From positions 393,148-457,147 of the forward strand of contig JADKJT010000030.1 of NCBI GenBank assembly GCA_016720905.1: DNA of 64,000 bases, written 5' to 3'. A program made the translations under genes and the position numbers. Numbering within the stretch: the stretch's first letter is position 1; each line of letters begins with the position of its first letter. Shown piece after piece: positions 9,417 to 17,268 of this stretch. A model generated the notes under the pieces. It did no database searches and was not told the origin of the DNA. It saw only the letters and a list, made by a program, of their open reading frames with translations. This DNA comes from Gemmatimonadaceae bacterium. Lineage in GTDB: Bacteria; Gemmatimonadota; Gemmatimonadetes; Gemmatimonadales; Gemmatimonadaceae.

Positions 9417-10320
9417 GTGAAATCGTCGCGTCCGCTTCAACGTCTGGCACAGATGGGCTTGATCATCAACGCGCTTCTGGCTGGCGTCAAATTGGTGGCC
9501 GGTCTGGTCGGCAATTCCTACGCATTGGTCGCTGATGCCATTGAAAGCGCAACGGACACGATCGGTTCGCTGGTGGTCCTCAGCGGACTCCGGATCGCGA
9601 ATCGCTCGCCGGATGACCGCTATCCGTTCGGATACGGTCGCGCCGGAACCGTTAGCGGCGGCCACGGTGGCGGCACTCATGCTTGGCGCGGCCGCTGGCA
9701 TTGCCATCGAGGCCATCCGGGAAATCCGGACGCCGCACCACTCGCCCGCCGCGTTCACCTTGGCCGTGCTGGCGGCAGTCATTGTGATCAAGGAGGTGCT
9801 GGCCAAGCGTGTCCTCAAGGCTGGCGAGGCCGCCGGCAGTGTCGTGGTGGAAGCGGACGGCTGGCACCATCGTTCGGACGCCATCACCTCCGCAGCCGCG
9901 TTTGTGGGCATCAGTGTGGCCTTGATTGGTGGGCCAGGGTGGGAACCGGCCGATGATTGGGCCGCGTTGGTGGCCGGCGGTATGATCTTCATCAACGGCA
10001 CCAGGCTGTTGCGCAAGGCCATTCGCGACCTGATGGATCGGGCGCCTGATGCGCCACTCTTCAATGCGGTAAGCGACGCCGCGCGACAGACGCCTGGAGT
10101 TCTCGCCATTGAGAAGCTCAAGATTCGGAAGAGCGGCATGGGCCACTACGTGGACATTCACGTGCAGGCGGACCCTGCGCTTTCGCTCCACGACGCGCAC
10201 ATTTTGTCAGGATGTGTGAAGGGCGCCATTCGGCTGAGTGTTCCGACCGCCTTGGGTGTGCTCATTCACATGGAACCGTTCGAACCGCACGAGGGCACGC
10301 GACGCCGCACCGAGGGGCAC
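9417..10320 (+). CDS. Cation diffusion facilitator (CDF) metal efflux protein (one frameshift)
   Basis: A CDF-family divalent-metal/proton antiporter of the inner membrane. The start is the GTG at 9417 (KSSRPLQRLAQMGLIINALL). Membrane segments contain the first metal-site half in YALVADAIESATDTIGSLVV. A shift near 9650 comes after DDRYPFGYGRA; the next frame has EPLAAATVAALMLGAAAG and the second site half HHRSDAITSAAAFVGISVAL (HxxxD). A cytoplasmic C-terminal domain follows (PGVLAIEKLKIRKSGMGHYV, VLIHMEPFEPH). No stop is seen near the expected end, so 10320 is approximate and another lesion probably masks it. Substrate metal (Zn, Co, Fe, Mn) cannot be told from sequence. The palindrome at 9350-9383 may control it. 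Confidence 0.8.
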
Positions 10321-10321
10321 C

Positions 10322-10758
10322 AACCATTCACCATCTGGACCGGGCCGACTGCGAAGCGTAGCGCGTCGACACCATGTCGGACGGTTGGCGTTCACGTTTC
10401 ACGATCGGGTCGATATCGAACCGATTCACTATGTGTTCGAGGACGGCCATATCTTTGGCCGCACGAAATTCGGCACCAAGGTCAGCGTGCTGGCGCATCA
10501 TCCGTGGGTGGCGTTCGAGGTGGATGAGGTGGATGGCCTGCACGCATGGCAGAGCGTCGTGGTGCATGGTCAGATCGTCTTTCCGACCCCGAGGGCGCGC
10601 CGGTGGAGCATCGGCAGTATGCGCGTGGCGTTGCCACCTTGCGTCATCTGGTCCCGAGCGCGTTCGTCCCACGATCCGACACCCGATCGGGATCTGGTTT
10701 TCTGCCTTTTGTGCATGACTCACGGGTCGCGCCGCGATGTCGGGGATACGGCGCATGA
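10322..10758 (+). pseudogene. Pyridoxamine 5'-phosphate oxidase-fold (NimA-like) flavoprotein (about three frameshifts)
   Basis: A small flavin-binding split-barrel protein of the PNPOx-like / nitroimidazole-resistance type. Blocks appear in order but in changing frames: HHLDRADCEA near 10331, then RHHVGRLAFTFHDRVDIEPI and HYVFEDGHIFGRTKFGTKVS, then LAHHPWVAFEVDEVDGLHAW and QSVVVHGQIVF, then DPEGAPVEHRQYARGVATLR, and finally DPTPDRDLVF. The frame ending FVHDSRVAPRCRGYGA stops in a TGA that overlaps the PPK2 start (ATGA), which supports the reconstruction. The start is not certain. Members bind FMN or F420 and often act in detoxification; the substrate is unknown. Confidence 0.7.
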
Positions 10759-11616
10759 GTAACGGCAACGGCAACGGCAGGAAGTGGGTGGTGCCTGACG
10801 CGCTCAAGTCGCTGCGTCTGGCGCCGGTCGATCGGGATGACCGCGTCCGCGTTGGGCAGCAAGGCCGCGCTCGTTGATGACGCACCACCGCAGGAACTGA
10901 TCGAGGACGCCACCCGCGCGCTGCTGGATCGACTGACCGCGCTGCAGGACGCGTTTCACGCCGATCGCCGGCATGCGCTGCTGCTGGTGCTGCAAGGACG
11001 CGACGCCTCGGGCAAGGACGGGGTGATCAGGACAGTCTATGGCGCCTTCAATCCCACGGGAGTGACGGTGGCGCCGTTCGGACCGCCGACACCTCTGGAG
11101 TTGCGTCACGACTTTCTCTGGCGTGTGCATCAGGTCGTGCCGCCGCTGGGCATGGTCGGGGTGTTCAATCGCTCGCACTATGAAGACGTGCTGGCCGTCC
11201 GCGTGCGCAAGCTGGCGCCGGAGTCGGTGTGGCGGCCGCGGTACGCGCAGATTGTCGCCTTCGAGCGACTCCTGGCCGACAACGGCGTGATTGTCCGCAA
11301 GTGCATGCTGCACGTTTCGCGTGAAGAACAGGCCAAGCGGTTTCGCGAGCGGCTGGACGATCCGCGCAAGAACTGGAAGTTTCGCGTCGACGACCTGAAA
11401 GACCGGGAGCTGTGGGACGACTACACCGAGGCCTACCGCGAGGCGCTGACCGAGTGCAGTACGCGAAAGGCCCCGTGGTTCGTGGTGCCCTCGGATGACA
11501 AGACGGTTCGCAACTTCCTGATTGCCCGCATGCTGGTGGAAACGCTGGAGCAGCTGGATCCGCGATACCCGGAGATGGACCCGGCAGTGCGCGCGGCCGC
11601 ACGGGTCTTCGAGTAG
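10755..11616 (+). CDS. ppk2: Polyphosphate kinase 2 family protein (one frameshift near the N terminus)
   Basis: A PPK2 nucleotide phosphotransferase that uses polyphosphate to phosphorylate nucleotides (class I-like single domain, about 286 residues). The start ATG 10755 gives SNGNGNGRKWVVPDALKSLR. A single shift before 10837 changes frame to ALGSKAALVDDAPPQELIED. The Walker A-like loop is LVLQGRDASGKDGVIRTVYG. The Walker B-like segment is GVFNRSHYEDVLAVRV, and the lid region KRFRERLDDPRKNWKFRVDD. The C terminus is KAPWFVVPSDDKTVRNFLIA followed by the usual end. The start overlaps the stop of the Nim-like gene by four bases, so the two are probably coupled. Whether it favours AMP, ADP or GDP is not clear from sequence. 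Confidence 0.88.
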
Positions 11617-11623
11617 ACCGACA

Positions 11624-11649
11624 CGGGGGCAGTCCGCTTCTGCCCCGGG
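11624..11649 (+). terminator. Weak hairpin downstream of ppk2
   Basis: Eight bases after the ppk2 stop, GGGGCAG (11626-11632) can pair with CTGCCCC (11640-11646) around a 7-nt loop. No T-run follows, so intrinsic termination is doubtful. Confidence 0.3.
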
Positions 11650-11718
11650 GGTGGTCGGTGGCTCAGGGGGTGATTAAGTTCCTCGTTCTGTCCGCCGGCT
11701 GAGGTTGGTCGGCTGCGA

Positions 11719-11792
11719 CGGGACGTGGCGCAGCCCGGTAGCGCACTTCCTTGGGGTGGAAGGGGTCGCAGGTTCAAATCCTGTCGTCCCGA
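11719..11792 (+). tRNA. tRNA-Pro (anticodon GGG)
   Basis: A 74-nt cloverleaf. The acceptor stem CGGGACG (11719-11725) pairs with CGTCCCG (11785-11791), followed by discriminator A. The D arm contains GCGCAGCCCGGTAGCGC. The anticodon stem CTTCC/GGAAG encloses the loop TTGGGGT with anticodon GGG at 11753-11755. The T arm contains GGTTCAAATCC. CCA is not encoded. The body closely matches the bacterial proline tRNA pattern. It reads CCC and CCU codons, and an intrinsic terminator follows 14 bp downstream. Confidence 0.96.
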
Positions 11793-11805
11793 TGGTCAAT
11801 ACAGA

Positions 11806-11843
11806 AGACGGTCGCTGTCCATGCGGACAGCGACCGTCTTTTT
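11806..11843 (+). terminator. Rho-independent terminator of tRNA-Pro
   Basis: A 15-bp perfect stem, AGACGGTCGCTGTCC pairing with GGACAGCGACCGTCT, around the loop ATGC, followed by TTTT. A textbook intrinsic terminator directly after the tRNA gene. Confidence 0.93.
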
Positions 11844-11884
11844 GTGCCGACGTTTAGTCGGCGAACGTCACCGCATCATTACGA

Positions 11885-12692
11885 TCAACGACGCTGACGG
11901 TGGCGCCCAACGACGCCGAGCGTTCCAAGTCCAAATGCCATCAAGGCCCAGGTGGATGGCTCGGGCACGGTCTGAATCTGGAGCACGATGTCGTTGTAGT
12001 CCTGATCGCCCGTCGGGATGTCGCCAAAGGCGGCCCAGAAGCGGCCGTTGTCTTTGTCGGCACCAGCCGCCCGCTCACTGAACAGGGCGTAGTGGGGAAC
12101 CGTGACGGAACTGCTGTAGCTCCACGGGTTGCCGCTCGCCGCCGACCGCGCGCCCAGGTACCAATCGGTATTGAAGGTCACGTTGAACACGGTGGTGAGG
12201 GCATTCGGGTACGTCCCCACAGCGTAGAGTTTCTGCACCTGCAGTGGACCGCTGAGCGGACCGGAATACGCCCACAGCTCCTGACCGGACGGGCCAAAGG
12301 CCGACGTATTGGCAAGCAGCTCCAGTCGATATGACCCGGCCTTGAAGGCATAGCCGATTGGCGTATCGATGTTCGCACCGCGCAGGAACGACCCGTTCGG
12401 CACGCCAGCCGTCAGTCCAAGCCGTCCCGCGTTGGCGTTCACGAACGCATCGGTCGGTTTCTGATTCGCGCAGGGCCCGTAGCCTGCCCCCGACGCGTAC
12501 AGAAGATAGAAACCGATGTTGCAATTCGAACCGTTGATGATGTCCTGTGAGGTCCCGTCCCAGAACGGGGAGAGGTTCTTGTTGGGAACCGTCATGGCCG
12601 TCCAGGTGCCCGTCGTGATCACCTGCGCGTCCGCAGCGACAGGAGCGGCCAACGTGGGAAGCGGCAAATACAGTGGCAGCAAAAGTCTTCAT
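11885..12692 (-). CDS. PEP-CTERM sorting-domain protein (one frameshift in the signal peptide)
   Basis: An exported protein of about 268 residues with a C-terminal exosortase signal: VPEPSTWALMAFGLGTLGVV followed by GRHRQRR (PEP motif, hydrophobic helix, basic tail). The ATG at 12692 has a good ribosome site (GAGGGG, complement of 12695-12700) and begins MKTFAATVF. A shift within the signal peptide, near 12665, leads to TLAAPVAADAQVITTG. The body is rich in Gly, Ser, Asn and Tyr; DKDNGRFWAAFGDIPTGDQD followed by YNDIVLQI resembles the DUF4114-like calcium-binding strand seen in such proteins. No exosortase gene is visible in the window. A sigma-54-like promoter lies upstream. Confidence 0.85.
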
Positions 12693-12748
12693 TTCCCCTC
12701 CGGGATCGCGGGCGTGCTCGGGATGAGAGTCCTCGCACCGGTTGCCGT

Positions 12749-12764
12749 TGCAAGTATCCCGCCA
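12749..12764 (-). promoter_or_regulatory. Sigma-54-type -24/-12 promoter of the PEP-CTERM gene
   Basis: Read on the minus strand the sequence is TGGCGGGATACTTGCA, matching the sigma-54 consensus TGGCACGNNNNTTGCA at all positions except CA to GG. The GG and GC elements have the required spacing. Transcription would start near 12739, giving a 5' leader of about 47 nt before the ATG at 12692. In other bacteria PEP-CTERM genes are controlled by RpoN with the PrsK/PrsR two-component system, which agrees with this assignment. Confidence 0.6.
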
Positions 12765-12947
12765 TCGGGGTTTCCCGAAATAGCCACTCCGGAGACGGAG
12801 CGTTTCTCACCCGATTGGATGAGAAACGACGTGTTCGTCAATTCCCAGTGCGCGTGATCCGCCTCACCTGTTGAGACAATGACGCATTGTCACCCGGCGG
12901 CATTCGTCGCGGAAATGGCTCTGCGCGCTCCTCCACCGCCTTGTGCC

Positions 12948-15182
12948 CTAAAAGGCCAGCATCTGTGTGTACTTCACGATCACGCCAAATCCGGTGGCCG
13001 GCGCATCCGGCAGGCTGATCTTCTGCTCGTTCAGCACGATGAACAGGTCGCTCAGCGGATGGTGAATCAGGTTGAAACGGAGATTGGCGTTGAACTGGTG
13101 CGACCGCGGATCGTATTGCGCCAGCGCATCGAAGAACATGTTGGTGGTGAAGCTGTAGTTCGTGCGGCCGGTATACAGCAGCGCCTCGAAGGTGGCGTTG
13201 GGCATTGTCAATGCCGCCTCGGTGTGCGATGCCCCGACTGACGCCGCAAACTTGGCGGAGGGCTTCGCGCTGACCAATACCTGCTGGGTGTGCTGCGTGC
13301 CGTTCCAGAAGCCACCTTCGATGAAGGTGTAGGTCGCCGAGACTTTGCGGCTGGCGTTGGTCGATCCCTTGAATTGCCAGTCGGTCCACGCGTAGCCGCC
13401 GGCGGGGATCGGCGCGATGTCCCGGTTGATGCGAAACGGGGTGGCCAGACGCTGAAAGCGGGGGTTCCCGGACAATTCGAAGTATGCGCCGCTGCTCAGA
13501 AAGAATGTGTAGCCGGTATGGAGGTCCTTGGCGGAAATCCGACCATCAAGGGTTTCGTAGTAGTTCCAGGTGAAGTGCGGATGCATCTCGCGCGTGGCAA
13601 TGGTGGAGAGCCACGACGGACGCGGTCGAATGCCGACATCCGCGAGGTACTTGCGGGTATCCGTGCGCCGAAAGAATCCCAGATCGTCGGCAAAGCCGCG
13701 TCCCACTTCCAGCACGCCCAGCTTGGCGTGGAAGAAATTGTCCTCATGGTTCACCGACGTTCGCCACGTGTACTGACCGCCCTCACGACCCGGCGTCCGC
13801 GTGCCGACGGCGTAGTTGTTCCAGTCCCAGTTGCCGCGCAGTCGGAAGTTGGCGTCCACACCGGCCACGCGGTTCCAATTCCCCGCGTGGCCGCCGCCAA
13901 CGGCCTCGCGGTCGAGCACGATCAACCCGATATCCGAACCCGGGCGCAGGTTACGCCGCAGTCGAAGCACATTGTATTGATTGGCCGGCGTGGTGGCCGT
14001 GCGGCGCGTTTGCATGGCCAGCGCGCCAATGGTCAGCCCACCGGCCGTGCCGGAGACGCGAATGCCGGCCGGAATGGGCACCGCACGTCCGTCGGGTGAC
14101 AATCCAATGCGCCGACTGAAGAACAGCAGCATATCCTCATCCGGCGTGGGGGCCAATTGCACCCGATTATTGCGCGCCGCATCACCCACGTAAAAAATGC
14201 CCGAGTTCTCAAGAAAGAACTCGCGCTTCTCCGGGAAGAACTGGCTGAATTGCGTGAGATTGACTTGCTGTTCGTCGGCCTCCACCTGCGCGAAATCCGG
14301 ATTGATGGTCACATTCATCGCGAGGTGGCGCGTCACGCCATACGTGACGTCCAGCCCGACGGCTTCGCTGGTCACGCTCGAGGGGCCACCGACGTCGCGA
14401 ACGGTGCGCCCCATGGCGTAGGGCTTCAGGCGCAGGTCGCGCGACGTGCCGTCGACGGCGAGCCCCTCCAACGTGCCCGCCAGCGATACGCGTGAGATGG
14501 TGAAGGCCCGCGGAATCGGCGCCCAGTACGTCAATTCGTTGCGATGACGGATGCGCCGGGCGAAGTTGATGCCCCAGCCGTCCACGCTCCCCAGTTGATA
14601 TCGCAAGGTGCGAAAGGGGATCGCCATTTCCACCGTCCACCCGTCGGTCGTGCGTTGGGTCTTCACCGACCACACACCGTCCCAACTCGTATTGATTTCG
14701 CGGCCTTCATTGGCGATCTGCCGGTCACTGCGCGCGCCGGCGGTGTTTGTCACGAACAGATAGCCGTTGCGGTGATCATGGAACGTGTCCAACAGGACCT
14801 CGAAGTCGTCCTGATCCTCCTCCTTGAAATCCTTGCGGATGTCGTTGAGCACGATATGCCCCGCATCGGGATCGTGCAGGGTGGCGCCCACATAGAGGAA
14901 CTCGCCATCGAAAAGAATCCGGACTTCCGTGGCCTCGGATGCCGGCTCGCCGGTGCGCGGCTCCGACTGAATGAATCCATCGGCGGGGGTGGCGCGGGTC
15001 CAGTCGAGTTCGTCCAGCTTGCCGTCAATCGTCACTGGCGTTGATGCGCGGATGGCCTGCAGCGTCCGCGCCCCCCGCGACGACGTGCTGGCCGGAGCCG
15101 CGACCTGGGCGCCCGCGATGTCCGCAAGCGCCAAGGTCGAGCAGAGCAGGGCCGCACCACCGAGCAAAAAGCGCATCAGCAA
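12948..15182 (-). CDS. CBM9-like / DUF5916 outer-membrane protein 1
   Basis: A 744-residue exported protein. The signal peptide is LLGGAALLCSTLALADIAGA. A family 9 carbohydrate-binding-like domain follows (about residues 45-250: PVTIDGKLDELDWTRATPAD, FLYVGATLHDPDAGHIV, GWTVEMAIPFRTLRYQLG). The large C-terminal DUF5916 region has alternating aromatic strands typical of an outer-membrane beta-barrel, with the family blocks VTINPDFAQVEADEQQVNLT and FFPEKREFFLENSGIFYVGD. The frame is intact. The ATG three residues downstream (15176) is an alternative start. It faces the same way as the operon that ends 103 bp upstream and shares its family with the protein at 17269-19791. Function is unknown; transport or surface binding of a glycan is an inference. 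Confidence 0.85.
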   Translation of the reverse strand: MLMRFLLGGAALLCSTLALADIAGAQVAAPASTSSRGARTLQAIRASTPVTIDGKLDELDWTRATPADGFIQSEPRTGEPASEATEVRILFDGEFLYVGATLHDPDAGHIVLNDIRKDFKEEDQDDFEVLLDTFHDHRNGYLFVTNTAGARSDRQIANEGREINTSWDGVWSVKTQRTTDGWTVEMAIPFRTLRYQLGSVDGWGINFARRIRHRNELTYWAPIPRAFTISRVSLAGTLEGLAVDGTSRDLRLKPYAMGRTVRDVGGPSSVTSEAVGLDVTYGVTRHLAMNVTINPDFAQVEADEQQVNLTQFSQFFPEKREFFLENSGIFYVGDAARNNRVQLAPTPDEDMLLFFSRRIGLSPDGRAVPIPAGIRVSGTAGGLTIGALAMQTRRTATTPANQYNVLRLRRNLRPGSDIGLIVLDREAVGGGHAGNWNRVAGVDANFRLRGNWDWNNYAVGTRTPGREGGQYTWRTSVNHEDNFFHAKLGVLEVGRGFADDLGFFRRTDTRKYLADVGIRPRPSWLSTIATREMHPHFTWNYYETLDGRISAKDLHTGYTFFLSSGAYFELSGNPRFQRLATPFRINRDIAPIPAGGYAWTDWQFKGSTNASRKVSATYTFIEGGFWNGTQHTQQVLVSAKPSAKFAASVGASHTEAALTMPNATFEALLYTGRTNYSFTTNMFFDALAQYDPRSHQFNANLRFNLIHHPLSDLFIVLNEQKISLPDAPATGFGVIVKYTQMLAF

Positions 15183-15284
15183 CCGAGATCAGGAGTGAAC
15201 GGACAGCTCGATACGGCGTCTGCCGTACGCGAGGACTACGCCGTCCTCGGCGATTCTGTTGGTGCGCGCGGACGGACTGGTTCG

Positions 15285-16658
15285 CTAGTACGCGTATCCG
15301 AAAATGATGTCCATTTCGTCGGAGGAAAGCAGGCCAAATGCTATCGTCCGATCGGTCACGTTATTCCACGTCACCACGCTCACCAGGGCGTCGCCAATCT
15401 CAAGCACCAGCGGGGTGCTGAAGTTCACGAACCCCGGATGTTCCCAGTCGGTATTCGTGTACACCGTCGTTTCGGTGCCATTGGCCCGTCGCACATGAAT
15501 TTCGAATCGCTCGCCCATCGAGTGCATGTGCGATGTGAGACCCAGGATGGTGGTTCGCGCACTCATGGGGAACACCGTGCGCACCGTGGTCCGCTGCCCT
15601 GGTGGCAGGGTGAAGTTGGTGTTGGCCAGGTTGAGCGAGCGTGCCACCGTGGTCACCTGCGCGCGATCCACCGTGTACAAATTGGCGAATGCCTGGCCCG
15701 GCAGATCGATGGGTGACCGGTTCACATAGTGCACATTGAAATCCAACGACGAATTGGCCGGCAACTTGAGCGCAACGCCTGGTGGGAATCGGTAGTCGAA
15801 ATCGGGAGTCATCGCTCCGGCGAAGAACACATGACACGCCATGGGCAGCATGTTCACGAAGTTCATTGACCCATCGGCATTCCGGATGTCGCGCACCACA
15901 TCCGGCGTGGGGCGCGCATTGCAGGGGAACGACGTCTTGGTGTCATCGAACTGATACAGCAGCAGGTGATGACTACCCGGGCGCATCCGGGACTCGATCC
16001 GCGTGATGTACAGGTCGCTGGCATTGGCGACTCGGCGGTACACGAACAACTCGCGTTCCGCGGTGGGCGACACCGCGAAGCTGTCCACCCTGAGCTGCAG
16101 CCCCGCGTTCGTGGCGGGGGCACCCAGTGGCGTAAACGTCGCGGTTTGCCGTCTCGTGTCGAGCAGCACGGCGGTATCCACCACGTGGCCGGTGCGTGGC
16201 GCGCCGGCCTCGATCCACCGACGCACGTACTCCAGTTGACCGGACGTCAGCCCCTGCGTGGTACCCATTGGCATCAACTGCCCGTAGTCACGGCTGTGAT
16301 GTCCCGGCACCCAGGCCAGCTTGTGGAAGAGCAGGGAGCTGTCCGCCCGAAATGCCTTCACGCGCGGCAGTCCGTCTGCGTTGGCCAATTGCTGGACCGA
16401 CGCGATACCCAGCAGTTGTTGATACGACGAGTCCGACGTGAGGACCAGACGCGATTGCCGGGCCGTGCTCGTACCGCTGGTATGGCAGGCGGCGCAGGAC
16501 GGATCGATGATGTCGCGCTGGATACGCGCAAACGTGCCGTCCGGCAGTTTCGACGTCGCCGCCGGCGAGGCGCTATCGCCACTGCACGCGGCAAGCCAGA
16601 TGGCGGTCAGTACGGCGGCCCATGGGCATGGGCCGATGCGATGGCGTTTCACGATCAT
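15285..16658 (-). CDS. Lipoprotein with haem-binding CxxCH and copper type II monooxygenase-like domain
   Basis: A 457-residue protein starting at ATG 16658 with a lipoprotein signal ending AIWLAAC. An N-terminal cytochrome c-like segment follows (RDIIDPSCAACHTSGT, one CxxCH near residue 50; possible ligand in YGQLMPMGTTQGLTSGQLEY). The C-terminal half resembles the peptidylglycine-type copper-dependent monooxygenase fold: MRPGSHHLLLYQFDD with a His pair, then the HxH motif in LGLTSHMHSMGERFEIHVRR, then TDWEHPGFVNF. Such proteins bind copper outside the cytoplasm; the substrate is unknown. It is the third gene of an operon behind a DUF5916 barrel and a plug-like protein, spaced 17 bp from the latter. 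Confidence 0.75.
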   Translation of the reverse strand: MIVKRHRIGPCPWAAVLTAIWLAACSGDSASPAATSKLPDGTFARIQRDIIDPSCAACHTSGTSTARQSRLVLTSDSSYQQLLGIASVQQLANADGLPRVKAFRADSSLLFHKLAWVPGHHSRDYGQLMPMGTTQGLTSGQLEYVRRWIEAGAPRTGHVVDTAVLLDTRRQTATFTPLGAPATNAGLQLRVDSFAVSPTAERELFVYRRVANASDLYITRIESRMRPGSHHLLLYQFDDTKTSFPCNARPTPDVVRDIRNADGSMNFVNMLPMACHVFFAGAMTPDFDYRFPPGVALKLPANSSLDFNVHYVNRSPIDLPGQAFANLYTVDRAQVTTVARSLNLANTNFTLPPGQRTTVRTVFPMSARTTILGLTSHMHSMGERFEIHVRRANGTETTVYTNTDWEHPGFVNFSTPLVLEIGDALVSVVTWNNVTDRTIAFGLLSSDEMDIIFGYAY

Positions 16659-16675
16659 ACGGTAAAGCGCGGTGG

Positions 16676-17260
16676 TCAACGCGTCCAGACCGCCACGACG
16701 CAGCGCGCTTGCCGGAAGGCGGCCTTGAATTCCAAGGGAATTTCGGAGGGGCCGGAATAGACTTCGATGGCGTCGACCGTATTGATGGCGATCTGATCCA
16801 GGGGATTCGCCTTGGGCATCGGCGCGGCCGCCACGGGTGGCGCCCCTTTCCCTCGGCTCTCCAGAGGGACGTACCGCGCCGTGTCGGCTTCCTTCCCGGG
16901 AATCGGCGTCGCCTGCAACACGCCATCGATGAACAACACGCCGTCGCCGCATCCCCAGGCGCGGCCCTTCATGCGACGCAGCAATTGACTGAGATCGGTG
17001 ACCGCGCGCTTCTCGATTTCCAGACGGGTGAGGAATTGTGATGGTGGTGCGCCCGAATGGATACGACGATAGGTGAACCCCACGTCATCAAGCTTGCTGG
17101 CCAACGCTTCCGCCTTCGTGACGACGGGTGCGAGTGGCGAGGCCTGGCGGCGCACAGTGTCCACCCCCGTTGACTGTTGCGCGGAGGCCGGATGGCCGGA
17201 TACCACCATGGCCAGGGCGCCAATCGCGAGTGCCAATTCGCCCTCGGACCATCGCTTCAT
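16676..17260 (-). CDS. Secreted stand-alone TonB-plug-like protein
   Basis: A 194-residue protein with a signal peptide (LAIGALAMVVSGHPASAQQ). A soluble domain resembles the plug part of TonB-dependent receptors: FLTRLEIEKRAVTDLSQLLR, then GVLFIDGVLQ, then LDQIAINTVDAIEVYSGPSE followed by IPLEFKAA. It has no barrel. Two cysteines (WGCGDG near 105 and ARCVVAVW near 188) could form a disulfide. It starts 8 bp after the stop of the DUF5916 barrel gene, so the two are surely cotranscribed. The same type of module is present at the C terminus of the M56 peptidase at 928-2403. Function is unknown. Confidence 0.7.
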   Translation of the reverse strand: MKRWSEGELALAIGALAMVVSGHPASAQQSTGVDTVRRQASPLAPVVTKAEALASKLDDVGFTYRRIHSGAPPSQFLTRLEIEKRAVTDLSQLLRRMKGRAWGCGDGVLFIDGVLQATPIPGKEADTARYVPLESRGKGAPPVAAAPMPKANPLDQIAINTVDAIEVYSGPSEIPLEFKAAFRQARCVVAVWTR

Positions 17261-17268
17261 GCGGGCAT

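Noticed and set aside
11719..11792. tRNA-Pro as an integration site for a mobile element
   Set aside because: No repeated 3' tRNA fragment or integrase was seen in the window.
12693..12947. c-di-GMP (GEMM) or other riboswitch upstream of the PEP-CTERM gene
   Set aside because: I could not align the conserved core of any riboswitch, and a sigma-54 promoter puts most of the region outside the transcript.
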